The translations under genes and the position numbers were made by a program. A DNA stretch of 64,000 nucleotides. Origin: DATAOG01 sp963840925 (GTDB lineage Bacteria; Pseudomonadota; Alphaproteobacteria; Geminicoccales; Geminicoccaceae). A model generated the notes under the pieces. That model ran no database searches, had not been told where the DNA came from, and saw only the letters and a list, made by a program, of their open reading frames with translations. The DNA lies in assembly GCA_963840925.1 (NCBI GenBank), contig CAWJAY010000027.1:62001-126000 (forward strand). The letters are read 5' to 3'. Below are positions 7,845 to 16,576 of this stretch, piece after piece. Numbering within the stretch: the stretch's first letter is position 1; the number at the start of each line of letters is the position of its first letter.

Positions 7845-9292
7845 TCGAGGGGCTCGGCACGGTCGCGGTCGCCGCGGTCCTGCTGGTCCCGGCGGCCGCC
7901 GCCGGGCTGCTGGCGCTGATCAGCGACTATCGGACCAGCGCCTGGCTCAACATCGCAGCCGCGCTGATCACGCTGCTCGCGGGGCTGACGCTGTTCGGGG
8001 CGCGCCCGGCCGCGGGCCCGCTGCTGCTGGTCGACGAACTGAACGTCGTGTTCATCGCGCTGAACACCTTCGTCGCCTTCACCACCAGCGTCTTCAGCAA
8101 GAACTACATCGGCCATGAGCTCGAGACCGGCCGCCTGACCCCCGCTTATCTCCGCTTCTACCACGCGATGTACCAGGCGCTGATGTTCGCGATGAACCTG
8201 GCGCTGGTGTCGAACAACATCGGCCTGATGTGGGTCGCGCTCGAGGTCGCGACGCTCACGACCGTGCTGATGGTCGGCATCTACCGGACCGAGGCGGCGC
8301 TCGAGGCCGCCTGGAAGTACTTCATCCTGGGCTCGGTCGGCATCGCGCTCGCGCTGTTCGGCACGATCCTCGTCTATCTCGCGGCACGCGCGGTGGTCGG
8401 CGAAGGCATGGACGCGATGGCCTGGAGCGTGCTCGCGACCCGGGCGGCCGCCTTCGACCCCGGCCTGCTCAACCTCGCCTTCGTCTTTTTGCTGCTGGGC
8501 TACGGCACCAAGGTCGGGCTTGCGCCGCTGCACGCCTGGCTGCCGGATGCCCACGCCGAGGGCCCGACGCCGATCTCCTCGGTGCTCTCCGGGCTCCTGC
8601 TGAACGTCGCGCTGTTCGCGCTGCTCCGCTTCAAGCTGCTGCTCGCAGCCAACGAGCAGGCGCTTGCCCCCGGCCCGCTGATGATCACGATGGGGCTGGG
8701 CTCGCTGATCTTCGCCGCCTTGATGCTCTACCGCCGGCGCGACATCAAACGGATGTTCGCTTACTCCTCGATCGAGCACATGGGCATCATCACGTTCGCG
8801 TTCGGCATGGGCGGTCCGCTCGCCAACTTCGCGGGCCTGCTCCACATGACCCTGCACAGCCTGACCAAGTCCGCGATCTTCTTCGGGGTCGGCCACATCG
8901 CCCAGGCGACCGGGACGCAGCGGATCGCTGACATCCGGGGCCTGACCGAGAGCCATCCGAAGCTCGGCTGGGGGCTCGTGGTGGGCGTGGTCGCGATCGC
9001 CGGCATGCCGCCGCTTGGCATCTTCATGAGCGAGTTCCTCGTGGTCAGCTCGACGATCGCCAGGCAGCCGCTGCTGGCGCTGCCGCTGGTCCTCGGCCTG
9101 CTGATCGGCTTCGGCGCGCTGATGCTGCGCCTGCACGGCCTCGTATTCGGCGCGCCGGGCGAGAGCGGCCCTCCGGTCAAGGCTTCCTGCGCGCCGATGT
9201 TCGCTCATCTGGCTCTGGTCCTGGTGGCCGGCGTCTATCTGCCGGGGCCGCTGGTCGCCTGGTTCCAGAACGTCGCGTTGCGGCTGGGCTAG
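7841..9292 (+). CDS. hyfF: Hydrogenase-4 component F-like antiporter subunit (HyfF-like)
   Basis: A 483-aa second antiporter-like subunit of the NuoN/NuoM/HyfF family. It contains the channel motif GTKVGLAPLHAWLPDAHAEG with PTPISSVLSGLLLNVALFAL, the conserved KRMFAYSSIEHMGI helix, and HMTLHSLTKSAIFFGVGH with histidine and lysine in the membrane. The start is GTG at 7841, chosen because it overlaps the hyfE stop in a GTGA junction and no later start is better placed. About 13-14 helices are expected. With HyfB it gives the complex two antiporter modules; no HyfD equivalent was found in the window. Confidence 0.9.
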   Translation: MIEGLGTVAVAAVLLVPAAAAGLLALISDYRTSAWLNIAAALITLLAGLTLFGARPAAGPLLLVDELNVVFIALNTFVAFTTSVFSKNYIGHELETGRLTPAYLRFYHAMYQALMFAMNLALVSNNIGLMWVALEVATLTTVLMVGIYRTEAALEAAWKYFILGSVGIALALFGTILVYLAARAVVGEGMDAMAWSVLATRAAAFDPGLLNLAFVFLLLGYGTKVGLAPLHAWLPDAHAEGPTPISSVLSGLLLNVALFALLRFKLLLAANEQALAPGPLMITMGLGSLIFAALMLYRRRDIKRMFAYSSIEHMGIITFAFGMGGPLANFAGLLHMTLHSLTKSAIFFGVGHIAQATGTQRIADIRGLTESHPKLGWGLVVGVVAIAGMPPLGIFMSEFLVVSSTIARQPLLALPLVLGLLIGFGALMLRLHGLVFGAPGESGPPVKASCAPMFAHLALVLVAGVYLPGPLVAWFQNVALRLG

Positions 9293-9296
9293 GCAA

Positions 9297-10814
9297 ATGG
9301 CGAACCCGGGCGCCCTTGCCGACCTGCTGGCCGCCGGCGATCCGGTTTCGGCCCACCGGCCGTGGCCGCGCGTATCGGTGTCAACCGAGACCTGGGCCGC
9401 CGCCACCGACGCGCTCGCCGCTGGCAGGCTCACGCTGGCGACCCTGTTCGGCGAGGCTGGCCATGTGCACCTGGCACTGCTCGACGAGCCTGCCGGCGCG
9501 CTCGGCGTGCTCAGCCTCGCCTGCCCGGACGGCCATTTCCCGTCGGTCGCGCGGGCGCACCCGCCAGCGATCCGGCTCGAGCGGACGATCAGCGACCTGT
9601 TCGGCCTGGTCGGGGAGGGCGCGCCCGATCGGCGCCCCTGGCTCGACCACGGCGTCTGGGAGGTCCGCCATCCGCTCGGCGCCAGCACTGCGAAGGCCGC
9701 GCAGGTCGAGCGTTACCCCTTCCTCGCCGCGCTCGGGGACAGCCTGCACCAGATCCCGGTCGGGCCGGTGCACGCCGGGATCATCGAGCCCGGCCACTTC
9801 CGCTTCACCGCCAACGGCGAGACCGTGGTCCGCCTGGAGCAGCGCCTGGGCTACGTCCATAAGGGGATCGAGGCGCTGCTCGCCGGCGCCGATCTGGAAC
9901 GCGCGGCGAAGCTCGCCGGCCGCACCTCGGGCGACAGCACGGTCGCCTACGCGCTGGCCTTCGCGCGCGCCGCCGAAGCCGCGCTGCAGATCGAGCCGCC
10001 GCCGCGCGCCGTCTGGCTGCGCGCGCTGATGGCCGAGGTCGAGCGCGTGGCGAACCACCTGGGCGACATCGGCGCGATCTGCAACGATGCCGCCTTCGCG
10101 CTGATGCACGCCCATTGCGGCGTGCTCCGCGAGCGCACGCTGCGCGCCGCCGATGCCGCTTTCGGTCACCGGCTGATGATGGACCGGATCGGCCCCGGCG
10201 GCGTTTTGGCCGACCTTGGCGCAGACGTAGTCGCAACGCTGCGCGCCCTGATCGGGGAAATCCGCCGACGCTTTCCGGAGCTGGTCGAGCTCTACGACAA
10301 CACCGCCTCGCTCCAGGACCGGACGGTCTCAACCGGCTGGGTCGCGCCCGAGCTGGTGCGCAGGTTCGGCGCCGGCGGCTACGTCGGGCGCGCCGCCGGC
10401 CGCGCCTTCGATGCCCGCCGCGCGCCCGGCTATCCGCCCTACGACCAGCTCGAGCTCGAGGTGCCGGTCCTGGAACAGAGCGACGTCAACGCCCGGGTCT
10501 GGGTCCGGATCCGCGAGGTCGAGCAGAGTGTCTCGCTGATCGAGCAGATCCTCGAGCGGTTGCCGCAGGGGACGACCCGGATCGAGCTGCCGGCTGCCGG
10601 CGGCGAGGGCATCGCGCTCGCCGAGGCATTCCGCGGCGACCTGCTGGTCTGGCTCCGGCTCTCAGCTGACGGCCGGGTCCAGCGCTGTCATTTGCGCGAT
10701 GCCTCCTGGTTCCAATGGCCCCTGCTCGAGGCCGCGATCGAGGGCAACATCGTCGCCGACTTCCCACTCTGCAACAAATCCTTCAACTGCTCCTATTCGG
10801 GCCACGACCTCTAG
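9297..10814 (+). CDS. hyfG: HyfG-like large subunit (NuoC/NuoD-type) lacking NiFe cysteine ligands
   Basis: A 505-aa fusion of a NuoC-like N-terminal domain (about residues 25-130) and a NuoD/hydrogenase large-subunit domain, as in HycE/HyfG. Family landmarks are GPVHAGIIEPGHFRF, RLGYVHKGIEALL, EVERVANHLGDIGAICNDA and EVPVLEQSDVNARVWVRI. In true [NiFe] enzymes the first ligand motif is CxxCG; here the equivalent stretch reads AGRTSGDSTVAY (residues 207-218) with no cysteine. The C-terminus ends NKSFNCSYSGHDL, with Cys492 and Cys498 spaced by five residues rather than a CxxC motif and no processing tail after it. The active site therefore should not hold a standard NiFe centre. The gene starts four bases after hyfF. 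It could be an Ehr-type subunit of unknown electron acceptor or donor. Confidence 0.88.
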   Translation: MANPGALADLLAAGDPVSAHRPWPRVSVSTETWAAATDALAAGRLTLATLFGEAGHVHLALLDEPAGALGVLSLACPDGHFPSVARAHPPAIRLERTISDLFGLVGEGAPDRRPWLDHGVWEVRHPLGASTAKAAQVERYPFLAALGDSLHQIPVGPVHAGIIEPGHFRFTANGETVVRLEQRLGYVHKGIEALLAGADLERAAKLAGRTSGDSTVAYALAFARAAEAALQIEPPPRAVWLRALMAEVERVANHLGDIGAICNDAAFALMHAHCGVLRERTLRAADAAFGHRLMMDRIGPGGVLADLGADVVATLRALIGEIRRRFPELVELYDNTASLQDRTVSTGWVAPELVRRFGAGGYVGRAAGRAFDARRAPGYPPYDQLELEVPVLEQSDVNARVWVRIREVEQSVSLIEQILERLPQGTTRIELPAAGGEGIALAEAFRGDLLVWLRLSADGRVQRCHLRDASWFQWPLLEAAIEGNIVADFPLCNKSFNCSYSGHDL

Positions 10815-11006
10815 CCATGGGTCGCGCCCTGCCGCTCGGCCGATCCGAACCGCCGCTGACCGAGCGGGCCGGAATGGTGCAAAGCGGGGCCGGTGGCGTT
10901 CGCAATTCACGTGAACCCGTGCGGCGCACCGCCGCCTGGGTCGCCCGCTCTCGAGACGATACCTTGCGGGCGTTGCGAGGTCGGAGGGCGGTTGTCTCGC
11001 AGCCCG

Positions 11007-11030
11007 GGCACGCCGTTGCGGTGGCGTGCC
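11007..11030. repeat. Perfect 8-bp inverted repeat between hyfG and the VanZ-like gene
   Basis: GGCACGCC, an eight-base loop, then GGCGTGCC. There is no T-run after either arm, so it is not a textbook intrinsic terminator. It is the only structured element noted in the 294-base gap after hyfG and could end or attenuate the hyfBCEFG message. Confidence 0.4.
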
Positions 11031-11108
11031 GGTACCAGTCGGTTACCCGGCCCGTGGAGCTGCTTGCTCCGCGCGCAGCCGGCACGCCCGATCGGATCGA
11101 CTGAGCAC

Positions 11109-12209
11109 ATGAAGTCTGAGAATCTCGCTTTGCCTCTCCGCGGTGCCGGGACCCTGATGAGGAGCAGGGTCCTCCGCATCCTCCTGGCGACCGCGATTCT
11201 CGCCGCCTACCCGATCGCCTCGCTCAGCCCGTTTCACCCGCTGCACTGGGGATTTCCCGAGCAGGTCGCCAACGGCGCCGAACTGCCCGCACAGGGGGGC
11301 ATCCGGTTTCCGACCCCGGGGATCGTTCGCTCGGTTGGCCCTCCGGGCTGGGTGTCTGCCGCGATGCGCTCGCAGCGGCTGGAGCTCATGCTGCGGGTAC
11401 GGCCCTTCAGCTCGGACCAGACCGGGCCGGTGCGCATCTTCACCCTCTCGGCCGATCCGAGGTTCCGCAACCTGACGATCGGGCAGGAGGGCGAGGACCT
11501 GATCTTTCGGCTCCGGACGCCCGGGACCAACCTCAACGGCACCTACGGCTACGATCATCCGGTCGCCGAGCTGCCGGGCATCTTCCGGATGCCGGGGGCC
11601 TGGGTCGACATCCACGTCGCGATCGAGCCTGGGCGGCTGCAGATCTCGGCCGGGGCGCCGGCGAGCGGGAATCGAGTCGGGCTCGAGACCGCGCTCGCGG
11701 CGGCGCCGCTGCGCGACTGGGACCCCTCCTATCGCATGGCGCTCGGCGGGGAGTTGACCAACGAACGCTCGTGGCTCGGGGAGATCCAGCAGGCGCTGGT
11801 GCGCACCGAGGGCCATGCCGTCGATTACGCCGCGCCCGCCGCCCGCGGCACGCTGGAGGCTTCGCCCGCGCGGTTCTGGTACGCGAGGCAATATTTCACC
11901 GTCGTGCCGTTCCGCGACTTCGAGCCGGAGGACGCCTTCGTCAACGTGGCCGGCTACGTGCCGCTCGGCCTTTTGTTCGGGACCTGGGCATGGCTGCGGG
12001 GAGCCGCGAGATCAAGCTGGCGGCGCACGCTCGCCCTGGTCCTCCTGGTCGCGGCGGTGAGCGCCGCCCATGAGGTGCTGCAGTTCATGATTCCCGCCCG
12101 CCATCCGTCGACCACCGACCTCGCGCTCAACACGCTCGGCGGCGGCATCGGCCTGTTGCTGGTCGAGTGGGCCCGAGCGGCCGGTCTCGAGATCCGTCTC
12201 CGCCAATGA
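11109..12209 (+). CDS. VanZ-like family membrane protein with LamG-like extracytoplasmic domain
   Basis: About 366 aa. An N-terminal helix (LRILLATAILAAYPIASLSP) is followed by about 220 residues resembling a concanavalin/LamG-type jelly roll, with LMLRVRPFSSDQTGPVRIFT and GAWVDIHVAIEPGRLQIS. The C-terminus holds three hydrophobic helices with VanZ-type segments: VNVAGYVPLGLLFGTW, SAAHEVLQFMIPARHPSTTD and LALNTLGGGIGLLL. The VanZ family is named for a teicoplanin-resistance protein, but most chromosomal members are uncharacterised and resistance should not be assumed. The start could be ATG 11109 or ATG 11157; neither has a strong ribosome binding site, and the second sits right before the signal helix. 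It lies between hyfG and hyfI on the same strand, an unexpected position. Confidence 0.75.
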   Translation: MKSENLALPLRGAGTLMRSRVLRILLATAILAAYPIASLSPFHPLHWGFPEQVANGAELPAQGGIRFPTPGIVRSVGPPGWVSAAMRSQRLELMLRVRPFSSDQTGPVRIFTLSADPRFRNLTIGQEGEDLIFRLRTPGTNLNGTYGYDHPVAELPGIFRMPGAWVDIHVAIEPGRLQISAGAPASGNRVGLETALAAAPLRDWDPSYRMALGGELTNERSWLGEIQQALVRTEGHAVDYAAPAARGTLEASPARFWYARQYFTVVPFRDFEPEDAFVNVAGYVPLGLLFGTWAWLRGAARSSWRRTLALVLLVAAVSAAHEVLQFMIPARHPSTTDLALNTLGGGIGLLLVEWARAAGLEIRLRQ

Positions 12210-12336
12210 CGGCGAACTGGCGCTCGCTTTTCGCAACCATTTTCGAGGGCGTCGCGGCCCACCGGCGGCCAACGCTGGCACGCGCGGCTGGCGAATTTCT
12301 CCTGCTCGGGTCGCGATCTTTGATGAGGATCGCGTG

Positions 12337-12867
12337 ATGCGGCGGATACTGCTGTTCGGCCTGTTCCAGCTGGCGCTCACCGAGCGGCCGCCCGCGGCCG
12401 CCGAGGCGGCGCTGGCCGAACTCGCGCGCAAGGTGGATGCCGCGGCGCACCGCCGTCTTGGCCGCTCGCTCGCGATCCGCGAGGTCGACGCCGGCTCCTG
12501 CAACGGCTGCGAACTCGAGATCCACGCGCTCAACAACGCGTTCTATGACCTCGAGCGCTTCGGGCTGCGCTTCGTCGCCTCGCCGCGCCACGCCGACGTG
12601 CTGCTGGTCACCGGGCCGGTGACCCGGAACATGCAGGCCGCGCTCTGGCGGACCTGGCAGGCGACGCCCGATCCCAAGTGGGTGGTCGCGGTCGGCGACT
12701 GTGCCCTCGACGGCGGCCTGTTCGCCGGTAGCTATGCCGTGGTCGGCGGCGTCGGAGAGGTCGTGCCGGTCGACCTGCACATCCGCGGCTGCCCGCCCCG
12801 GCCGCTCGCGTTGCTCGAGGGCCTGCTCGCTCTGCTCGACCCCGGCAGCCGAGCGCGCACCGGCTAA
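12337..12867 (+). CDS. hyfI: HyfI-like small subunit (NuoB family, 4Fe-4S)
   Basis: A 176-aa iron-sulfur protein of the NuoB/HycG/HyfI family, which carries the cluster next to the large subunit active site. Four cysteines in family positions are visible: Cys55 and Cys58 in GSCNGCELE, Cys122 in VGDCALDGG, and Cys152 in IRGCPPRP. The start is the ATG at 12337, with GAGGA seven bases upstream; a GTG at 12334 is possible. It is cut off from hyfG by the VanZ-like gene but completes the minimal soluble arm. No HyfH/NuoI-type ferredoxin subunit follows, so the electron partner is not evident. Retention of all four cluster cysteines indicates the complex is still redox-active even though the NiFe ligands are gone. 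Confidence 0.88.
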   Translation: MRRILLFGLFQLALTERPPAAAEAALAELARKVDAAAHRRLGRSLAIREVDAGSCNGCELEIHALNNAFYDLERFGLRFVASPRHADVLLVTGPVTRNMQAALWRTWQATPDPKWVVAVGDCALDGGLFAGSYAVVGGVGEVVPVDLHIRGCPPRPLALLEGLLALLDPGSRARTG

Positions 12868-12960
12868 GCTTCCTGCAGTACGCCCGGCGACATCCGGCCG
12901 GCGATTGTGGCGCTGCGCCCCATGGTAATGGTAGGGCAATCTTTGCTAAGTAGGAGGGGC

Positions 12961-14601
12961 ATGAAAGTCGGGCGTGGAACCAGGCAGGCATCGATGCGCG
13001 ATCTTCGGGTCCTCAGCCGTGCAACCCTCGGCATCGTGCTGTTGCTTGGCGGCTGCGCGAGCGACCGGCAGGCGCCGCCGAGGCCCAGCCCGGCGCCGAT
13101 CGCCGCGGTTGTGGCCGAGCCTCGCAGCGCTCCGCTCGCGCCCGCGGCCGGCCTCGCGCCGGTCACGCTCGAGGCGAGCCCGGCCCGGACTCAGGTCGTG
13201 GATCTGGCGGGCGACCTGCGCAGCGCTAAGGCCCAGGCCAGGCTCGAGACGGCCGCGACCGCCCCGCCGCCGCCGAGGGGCACCCAGATCGGCTATCTGC
13301 TGGTCGACCTGGCAAGCGGCCGCGAGCTTGCAGCCCTCCATCCCGACATCGCGCTGATCCCGGCCTCGACGACCAAGCTCGCGACTGCGATCGTGGCCCT
13401 CGACGTGCTCGGCCCCGACCACCGCTACCGCACCCAGCTGCGCGCAAGCGGGCCGGTCGTCGACGGCGTGCTCGAGGGCGATCTGGTGCTCGAGGGCGGC
13501 GGCGATCCGGCCCTCGACGTCGCCGATCTGCTCGAGCTGGCGGTGCGCCTGTCGACCAGCGGCATCCGCGAGGTCCACGGCCGTTTTCTGATCGACGACA
13601 CGGCGCTGCCGCGGTGGTCGGAGATCGCGCCCGACCAGCCGCTGGAGGCGGCCTACAACCCAGGCATCGGCGCGCTGTCGGTCGCGTTCAATCGCGTCCA
13701 GCTCGCCTGGCGCGGCGATGGCGGCATAATCAGGGCGGTGACCCTGCCGCCGCTCGATGAGGCCCGTTTCGAGGCCGCGTCGCCGGGCGAACTGCCGCCA
13801 GGCGGGGTCGAGTTCGAGGGCAAGGGCGGCGGAACGGTCGTGTGGCGGATCGCCGATCGCGGCCGCCGGCGGCAGGAGCTGCCGGTCAAGGATCCGGGGC
13901 TGCATGCCGGCCATCTCTTCCGCCGCATGGCGCTGGCACTCGACGTCGCGCTTGTCGAGCCGGAGCGGGGCACGGCACCGTTCGATGCGGTCGTGCTGGC
14001 GGTGCACGAGAGCGCGCCGTTGCGCCAGCTGGTGCACGACATGCTGCTCTACAGCAACAACATGATGGCCGAGACGATCGGCCTGACCGCGGTGCAGCGG
14101 CTCAACCGGACCCATGGCCTCGACCCCGCCGGCACGCCGCTGGTCAGCCACCTGGCCCGCCTGATGCCCGAGGTCGACTGGCGGGATGCCGTGTTGCCCA
14201 ATCATTCCGGTCTGGATGGCCGGGCGCGGCTGACCCCGCGCCAGCTGGCGGCGATCGTCCGCTACGGCTGGGAAATGGACGCGCTCCCCGCGCTGTTGCC
14301 GGCGAGCGGCTGGTCGGGGACGCTCGCGACCCGGTTCGCCGACGGCGCGGCCCTCCAGGTCTGGGCCAAGACCGGCGCGGTCCACTACGGCGGCGCGCTG
14401 GCCGGCTACCTGTTGCCGGACTACCAGGGACCGGCGGTGTTCGTGACCATGGTCTCGGACCTCGGCGCGCGCGCGGCCTACGATGCGCTCGCCCGGCCGA
14501 ATGGCGTCGCCGACGCCGAGGCCTCGGCCTGGAACGGGCGCGCCCGCCGCCTGCTCGACGACATGGTCGAGGACTGGCTGGCGCCGCCGCCGACCAGCTG
14601 A
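12961..14601 (+). CDS. dacB: D-alanyl-D-alanine carboxypeptidase/endopeptidase, PBP4 (DacB) type lipoprotein
   Basis: A serine peptidase of family S13 (about 546 aa from 12961) that would cleave D-Ala-D-Ala or DD-crosslinks in periplasmic peptidoglycan. The three penicillin-binding motifs are clear: SxxK as STTK at Ser136, SxN as SNN at 365-367, and KTG at 470-472 in WAKTGAVHYGG. The N-terminus has a lipobox (LLLLGGCAS), so the mature protein is probably a lipoprotein, unlike the secreted E. coli enzyme; a Pro/Ala-rich linker follows the lipid-anchored cysteine. ATG 12961 has AGGAGGGG three bases upstream, slightly close; ATG 12994 gives an equally good signal peptide. It is not obviously part of the hyf-like operon, from which 93 bases separate it. 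Confidence 0.9.
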   Translation: MKVGRGTRQASMRDLRVLSRATLGIVLLLGGCASDRQAPPRPSPAPIAAVVAEPRSAPLAPAAGLAPVTLEASPARTQVVDLAGDLRSAKAQARLETAATAPPPPRGTQIGYLLVDLASGRELAALHPDIALIPASTTKLATAIVALDVLGPDHRYRTQLRASGPVVDGVLEGDLVLEGGGDPALDVADLLELAVRLSTSGIREVHGRFLIDDTALPRWSEIAPDQPLEAAYNPGIGALSVAFNRVQLAWRGDGGIIRAVTLPPLDEARFEAASPGELPPGGVEFEGKGGGTVVWRIADRGRRRQELPVKDPGLHAGHLFRRMALALDVALVEPERGTAPFDAVVLAVHESAPLRQLVHDMLLYSNNMMAETIGLTAVQRLNRTHGLDPAGTPLVSHLARLMPEVDWRDAVLPNHSGLDGRARLTPRQLAAIVRYGWEMDALPALLPASGWSGTLATRFADGAALQVWAKTGAVHYGGALAGYLLPDYQGPAVFVTMVSDLGARAAYDALARPNGVADAEASAWNGRARRLLDDMVEDWLAPPPTS

Positions 14602-14620
14602 GCTGGTCTCCGATCGGGAC

Positions 14621-15769
14621 TCACCCGGCCGCGCCGGCGACGAACACCGCCTCGCCCTCGCCGAGCGGCACCGGCTCCGGCCGGTCGCAGATCGTCTCGA
14701 TCCGGATCCGCCGGCCCTCGACCGAGGCCCGCTCGAGCGCCGCCAGCACTTCAAGCACATGCAGCGCGAGGTCGCCGTTCGCCCGGTGCGGCCGGCCCTC
14801 GGCGATTGCCTGCGCCATGTCGAGCACCCCGATGATCCGGTAGTCCGAGACCATCGCCCCCGACCTGAGCTTGCGGTTGGGCGCGCCGAACGGATGCGCG
14901 TCGATCGTCAGGTCCTGCCAGTCGCCGTTCTGCTCCGAGAGCCGCGGCGTGCCGCCGAAGAAGTTCGGGTCCGGGTTGAGCAGCGTGCCCTCGGTGCCGT
15001 ACAGCTCGATCGGCACACGGGTGTGCTTCCAGATGTCCCAGCTGACCGTGAGCCCGATGTTGGCGCCGTTGGCGAACGCGAGCGCGCCGTTGACCGTGGT
15101 CGGTACTTCGACCTCGATGACCTCGCCGCGCCGGGGCTCGCTGGTCACGGTGCGGGTCGCGGCCGCGCGCGAAGTCTGCGCGACAACGCTCTCGACCGGC
15201 CCGAGCAGGTTGACGAGTTGGGTCACCGGGTAGGGGCCGATGTCGAGCACCGGGCCGCCGCCCCGCTTGTAAAAGAACGATGGGTTGGGGTGCCAGGCCT
15301 CCATGCCGTGGGTGGCAAAGCAGGCGCTGCCGGCGACCACGCGGCCGATCCGGCCGGCATCGAGGGCGCGCCGGACCGCCTGATGGCTGGCGCCGAGGAA
15401 GGTGTCGGGCGCGGAGCCGAGCCGCACCCCCTTGGCGCGGGCGGCCGCGGTCAGCTCGCGCCCTTCGGCGAGCGTGGTCGCGATCGGCTTTTCCGAATAG
15501 ACGTGCTTGCCGCCCTCGACCGCGCGCAGGCTGACCTCGGCGTGGGCGAGCGGCACGGTTAGGTTGATCACGATCTCGATCTCGGGGTCGGCCAGCATCT
15601 GCTCGATGCCGACCGCCGCCAGGCCATAGTCGGCGGCCTTGGCCGCGGCCACCGCGGGCACGAGGTCGCTGCAGGCCTTGACCGCGACCAGCTTCGAGCG
15701 GCCAGCACCGTTCAGATAGGCGTCGCTGATGACGCCGCAGCCGACGATGCCGAGCTTGACGGGCGGCAT
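14621..15769 (-). CDS. Gfo/Idh/MocA family NAD(P)-dependent oxidoreductase
   Basis: A 382-aa dehydrogenase of the glucose-fructose oxidoreductase / inositol dehydrogenase family. The N-terminal Rossmann motif is VKLGIVGCGVISDAYL, followed by the hallmark EKPIATTLAEGREL (Lys of the EKP motif). Then comes the beta-sheet C-terminal domain with DIGPYPVTQLVNLLGPVESV, where DxGPY is typical. ATG 15769 is preceded by GGAGTGCC. It is the last gene of a minus-strand operon after a CUT1 transporter and a sugar isomerase-like protein, which suggests oxidation of an imported sugar or cyclitol. The exact substrate (inositol, a glucoside, a 3-keto sugar precursor) cannot be decided from sequence. Confidence 0.9.
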   Translation of the reverse strand: MPPVKLGIVGCGVISDAYLNGAGRSKLVAVKACSDLVPAVAAAKAADYGLAAVGIEQMLADPEIEIVINLTVPLAHAEVSLRAVEGGKHVYSEKPIATTLAEGRELTAAARAKGVRLGSAPDTFLGASHQAVRRALDAGRIGRVVAGSACFATHGMEAWHPNPSFFYKRGGGPVLDIGPYPVTQLVNLLGPVESVVAQTSRAAATRTVTSEPRRGEVIEVEVPTTVNGALAFANGANIGLTVSWDIWKHTRVPIELYGTEGTLLNPDPNFFGGTPRLSEQNGDWQDLTIDAHPFGAPNRKLRSGAMVSDYRIIGVLDMAQAIAEGRPHRANGDLALHVLEVLAALERASVEGRRIRIETICDRPEPVPLGEGEAVFVAGAAG

Positions 15770-15792
15770 GGGCACTCCATCGCGGTTGAGGT

Positions 15793-16560
15793 TCAGGCGC
15801 AATGCTCGAGCAGGTAGCGCCGGCTCTCGCGGGCGAAGCGGACCGGATCGCTCGGCTTGTCGTGCTCGAGCACCAGCCAGCGGGCGCCGCGGGCCACCGC
15901 CTCCCGCCAGAGCCGTGGCCAGTCGAGCACGCCCTGGCCGACATCGGCCCAGCCGTCCTCATCCGAGTTCTGACCTGCCGGCGCTATGTCCTTGACGTGC
16001 GCGGAGACCAGGCGATCGCGATAGCGCTCCAGCCAGGCCACCGGCTCGACCTCGCCGCGCACCAGCCAGGCAACGTCGGCCTGCCAGCCGAGCCTCGAGC
16101 CGGCTGCCGCCTCGAACAGATGGTCGAGCGGCCGGCTGCCGTCCCGGTAGGGCTTCAGCTCCCAGTGATGGTTGTGATAGCCAAGCCCGAGACCGTTGGC
16201 GGCCAGCCGCTCGGCCATCTGGGCGAGCTCGGCCCCGACCGAGCGCCAGTGCTCGGCTGGCCGCTCGCGCTCCTCGACCGGCACCGCCGGCATGAACAGC
16301 TGCACGATCCCAAGCGTCTTGGCCTGGTCCGCGACCCAGTCCAGGCGGGTGCGGAGGTCGGGCAGCGGCACATGGCCGGTCGGTGCCGCGAGGCCATGGG
16401 CATCCAGCCGGGCGCGTGCGTTGCGCGCGTCGGCGATCTGCCCGGCGACCGTCTCGACCCGGCGGAAGCCCAGCTCCGCCAGAGCCTCGAGCTGACGGTC
16501 GAGGTCGCCGTAGTTGCGCAGCGAATAGAGCTGGATCGACAGCTTGTCGACGAGGCTCAT
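15793..16560 (-). CDS. Sugar phosphate isomerase/epimerase family protein (AP endonuclease-2-like TIM barrel)
   Basis: A 255-aa xylose-isomerase-like TIM barrel. The family segments are LSIQLYSLRNYGD at the start, LGLGYHNHHWELKP with candidate metal-binding histidines and glutamate, LGWQADVAWLVRGEVEP, SAHVKDIAPAGQ, and WLVLEHDKPSDP near the C-terminus. AAGGAGATCAGC places a good ribosome binding site before ATG 16560. It lies 16 bases downstream of the transporter ATPase and 23 bases upstream of the Gfo/Idh/MocA dehydrogenase. In family precedent such pairs act in myo-inositol or 3-keto-glycoside catabolism (IolE/IolH-like or 3-keto-disaccharide hydrolase-like), but this protein is not close enough by eye to name. 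Confidence 0.88.
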   Translation of the reverse strand: MSLVDKLSIQLYSLRNYGDLDRQLEALAELGFRRVETVAGQIADARNARARLDAHGLAAPTGHVPLPDLRTRLDWVADQAKTLGIVQLFMPAVPVEERERPAEHWRSVGAELAQMAERLAANGLGLGYHNHHWELKPYRDGSRPLDHLFEAAAGSRLGWQADVAWLVRGEVEPVAWLERYRDRLVSAHVKDIAPAGQNSDEDGWADVGQGVLDWPRLWREAVARGARWLVLEHDKPSDPVRFARESRRYLLEHCA

Positions 16561-16576
16561 GCTGATCTCCTTCGGG

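Noticed and set aside
11109..12209. Glycopeptide resistance gene vanZ
   Set aside because: Only the VanZ-like fold region matches; no van cluster is present and chromosomal VanZ-like proteins are mostly unrelated to resistance.
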